Assembly: GCA_913053815.1 (NCBI GenBank)
Contig: CAJXGK010000099.1
Span: forward strand, 1-6,802
DNA length: 6,802 nucleotides
DNA from: an uncultured Rhodanobacteraceae bacterium
GTDB lineage: Bacteria > Pseudomonadota > Gammaproteobacteria > Xanthomonadales > Rhodanobacteraceae
Reading direction: 5' to 3'
Under the pieces are notes generated by a model, which made no database searches, was not told the origin of the DNA, and worked only from the letters and a program-made list of their open reading frames with translations. This document shows, piece after piece, positions 5,718 through 6,802 of the stretch (position 1 is the stretch's first letter; each line of letters begins with the position of its first letter). Made by a program: the position numbers and the translations under genes.

Positions 5718-6802
5718 ATGTCGATCACCATTGCTGCTATGCGCGAACGTGTCGCCTCCGAGCGGCGGGTTGCGATTACACCGGAAACCGCCAAGAAACT
5801 GCAGACCCGCGGGTTGCGAGTACTACTCGAACCCAATGCGGGAATCGCAGCAGGTTTTCCAGATCACACCTATACAGATGTTGAATGGGCGAGTGCCGAG
5901 GCAATGGCTACCCAGGCCGATATCCTTTGCTGTGTGCAACCACCGCCCGAGGCGATACTGAGCACCTTGCATTCGGGGGCTATTTTGGTGGGCCAGCTGC
6001 GCCCTTATGAAAGTCATGAACGGCTTGAACTCATGGCCCAGCAGGGTACAACAGCCTTTGCTCTGGAGCGGTTGCCACGGATTACCCGTGCTCAGGCGAT
6101 GGATGTACTTTCTTCGCAGGCGGCGGTGGCGGGTTATCGTGCCGTGGTGTTGGCCGCCGAGGCGGCACCCCGGCTGTTTCCGATGCTGACCACGGCGGCA
6201 GGGACCTTGCGACCAAGCCGGGTACTAGTGATCGGTGCCGGGGTAGCCGGTTTGCAGGCTATTGCTACGGCGCGACGGTTGGGTGCCCAGGTGGAGGGTT
6301 TTGATGTACGTCCGGAGACCCGTGAACAGGTGCAGTCGTTGGGGGCGAAGTTCTTGGATCTGGGCGTGTCGGCCAGTGGTAGTGGAGGGTATGCCCGCGA
6401 GTTGAGCAAGGAAGAGCGGGCTCGGCAGCAGCAGGCGTTAAGCGAGCACTTGCGCAACGTGGATGTGTTGATTACCACCGCCGCCGTACCGGGGCGATCT
6501 GCTCCGCGGATTATTACATCGGCCATGGTCGAAGGTATGAAGACCGGTGCGGTGATCGTCGATTTGGCTGCAGAAAGCGGTGGCAATTGTGAGCCGGTAC
6601 AGCCTGGAGAACGTATCGAATATCATGGGGTTACCATTCTGGGTCCGCTCAATGTGGCGGCCCATGCTCCGTTACATGCCAGCGAGATGATTGCTCGTAA
6701 TTTCGCCCACTTCGTCGAACTTCTTTTGGATACGGAGGGTGCTTTGGTACTGGACCTTGATGATGAGCTGCTCGCGCAGAGCTGCGTCGTGCATGCCGGT
6801 GA
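5718..6802 (+). CDS. pntA: NAD(P) transhydrogenase subunit alpha (3'-partial)
   Basis: This is the N-terminal NAD(H)-binding component (domain I) of the proton-translocating transhydrogenase. The enzyme uses the proton gradient to drive hydride transfer from NADH to NADP+, forming NADPH at the inner membrane. 361 codons are visible before the window ends, with no stop. Supporting motifs are ERRVAITPET (residues 15-24), the RAQAMD loop with SSQAAVAGYRAV (124-143), the Rossmann motif GAGVAGL (173-179), FDVRPETREQVQSLGAKFL (195-213) with NAD-ribose-binding D196, VDVLITTAAVPGR (248-260), and VIVDLAAESGGNCE (279-292). All follow the PntA order. Domain I proteins in split systems (PntAA) are about 370-390 residues, while fused E. 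coli PntA is about 510. The window ends too early to tell which type this is. The following DNA should carry the membrane domain and pntB. The start has a good ribosome binding site six bases upstream. Confidence 0.95.
   Translation, partial: MSITIAAMRERVASERRVAITPETAKKLQTRGLRVLLEPNAGIAAGFPDHTYTDVEWASAEAMATQADILCCVQPPPEAILSTLHSGAILVGQLRPYESHERLELMAQQGTTAFALERLPRITRAQAMDVLSSQAAVAGYRAVVLAAEAAPRLFPMLTTAAGTLRPSRVLVIGAGVAGLQAIATARRLGAQVEGFDVRPETREQVQSLGAKFLDLGVSASGSGGYARELSKEERARQQQALSEHLRNVDVLITTAAVPGRSAPRIITSAMVEGMKTGAVIVDLAAESGGNCEPVQPGERIEYHGVTILGPLNVAAHAPLHASEMIARNFAHFVELLLDTEGALVLDLDDELLAQSCVVHAG

Noticed and set aside
6134..6665. Minus-strand frames inside pntA
   Set aside because: They are antisense to conserved transhydrogenase motifs and have no recognisable product.

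Overview
The window looks like a piece of a gammaproteobacterial (possibly betaproteobacterial) chromosome. This rests on the RF3 and transhydrogenase sequences, the hybrid GGDEF-EAL regulator with tandem GAF sensors, and the dispersed palindromic intergenic repeats. The assignment is by recall of family sequences, not by a search.

Layout. Positions 2-1319 (+) hold peptide chain release factor 3 (prfC). It runs in from the left edge and is visibly damaged. A conserved block of about 17 residues is missing in frame at 790/791. Near its 3' end, roughly 36 conserved codons are replaced by about 200 bp of foreign DNA. That foreign DNA contains an antisense fragment of an Opp/Dpp-type ABC transporter ATPase, after which the true RF3 C-terminus resumes in another frame. 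A hairpin follows directly after the RF3 stop.

Positions 1320-1953 contain no convincing gene but are rich in repeats. There is a 31-bp tandem array (1558-1650) leading into a REPIN-like composite of two inverted palindromic units (1651-1764), and a separate short imperfect palindrome (1851-1875).

Positions 1954-2382 (-) encode a stand-alone two-CBS-domain protein. Positions 2562-5327 (-) encode a 921-residue GAF-GAF-GGDEF-EAL cyclic-di-GMP enzyme. It reads towards the CBS gene, 179 bp away.

Positions 5328-5717 are the divergent intergenic region. They contain a 168-bp MITE-like element with inverted ends bordered by CTAG, then a pntA leader with two overlapping, mutually exclusive hairpins. 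Positions 5718-6802 (+) are the start of pntA, the NAD-binding subunit of the proton-translocating nicotinamide nucleotide transhydrogenase, cut by the window edge.

The genes do not form one pathway: translation termination, second-messenger signalling and redox balance sit side by side. The unusual content is the mosaic prfC and the density of small non-autonomous repeats between genes. I found no clear new multi-gene system.
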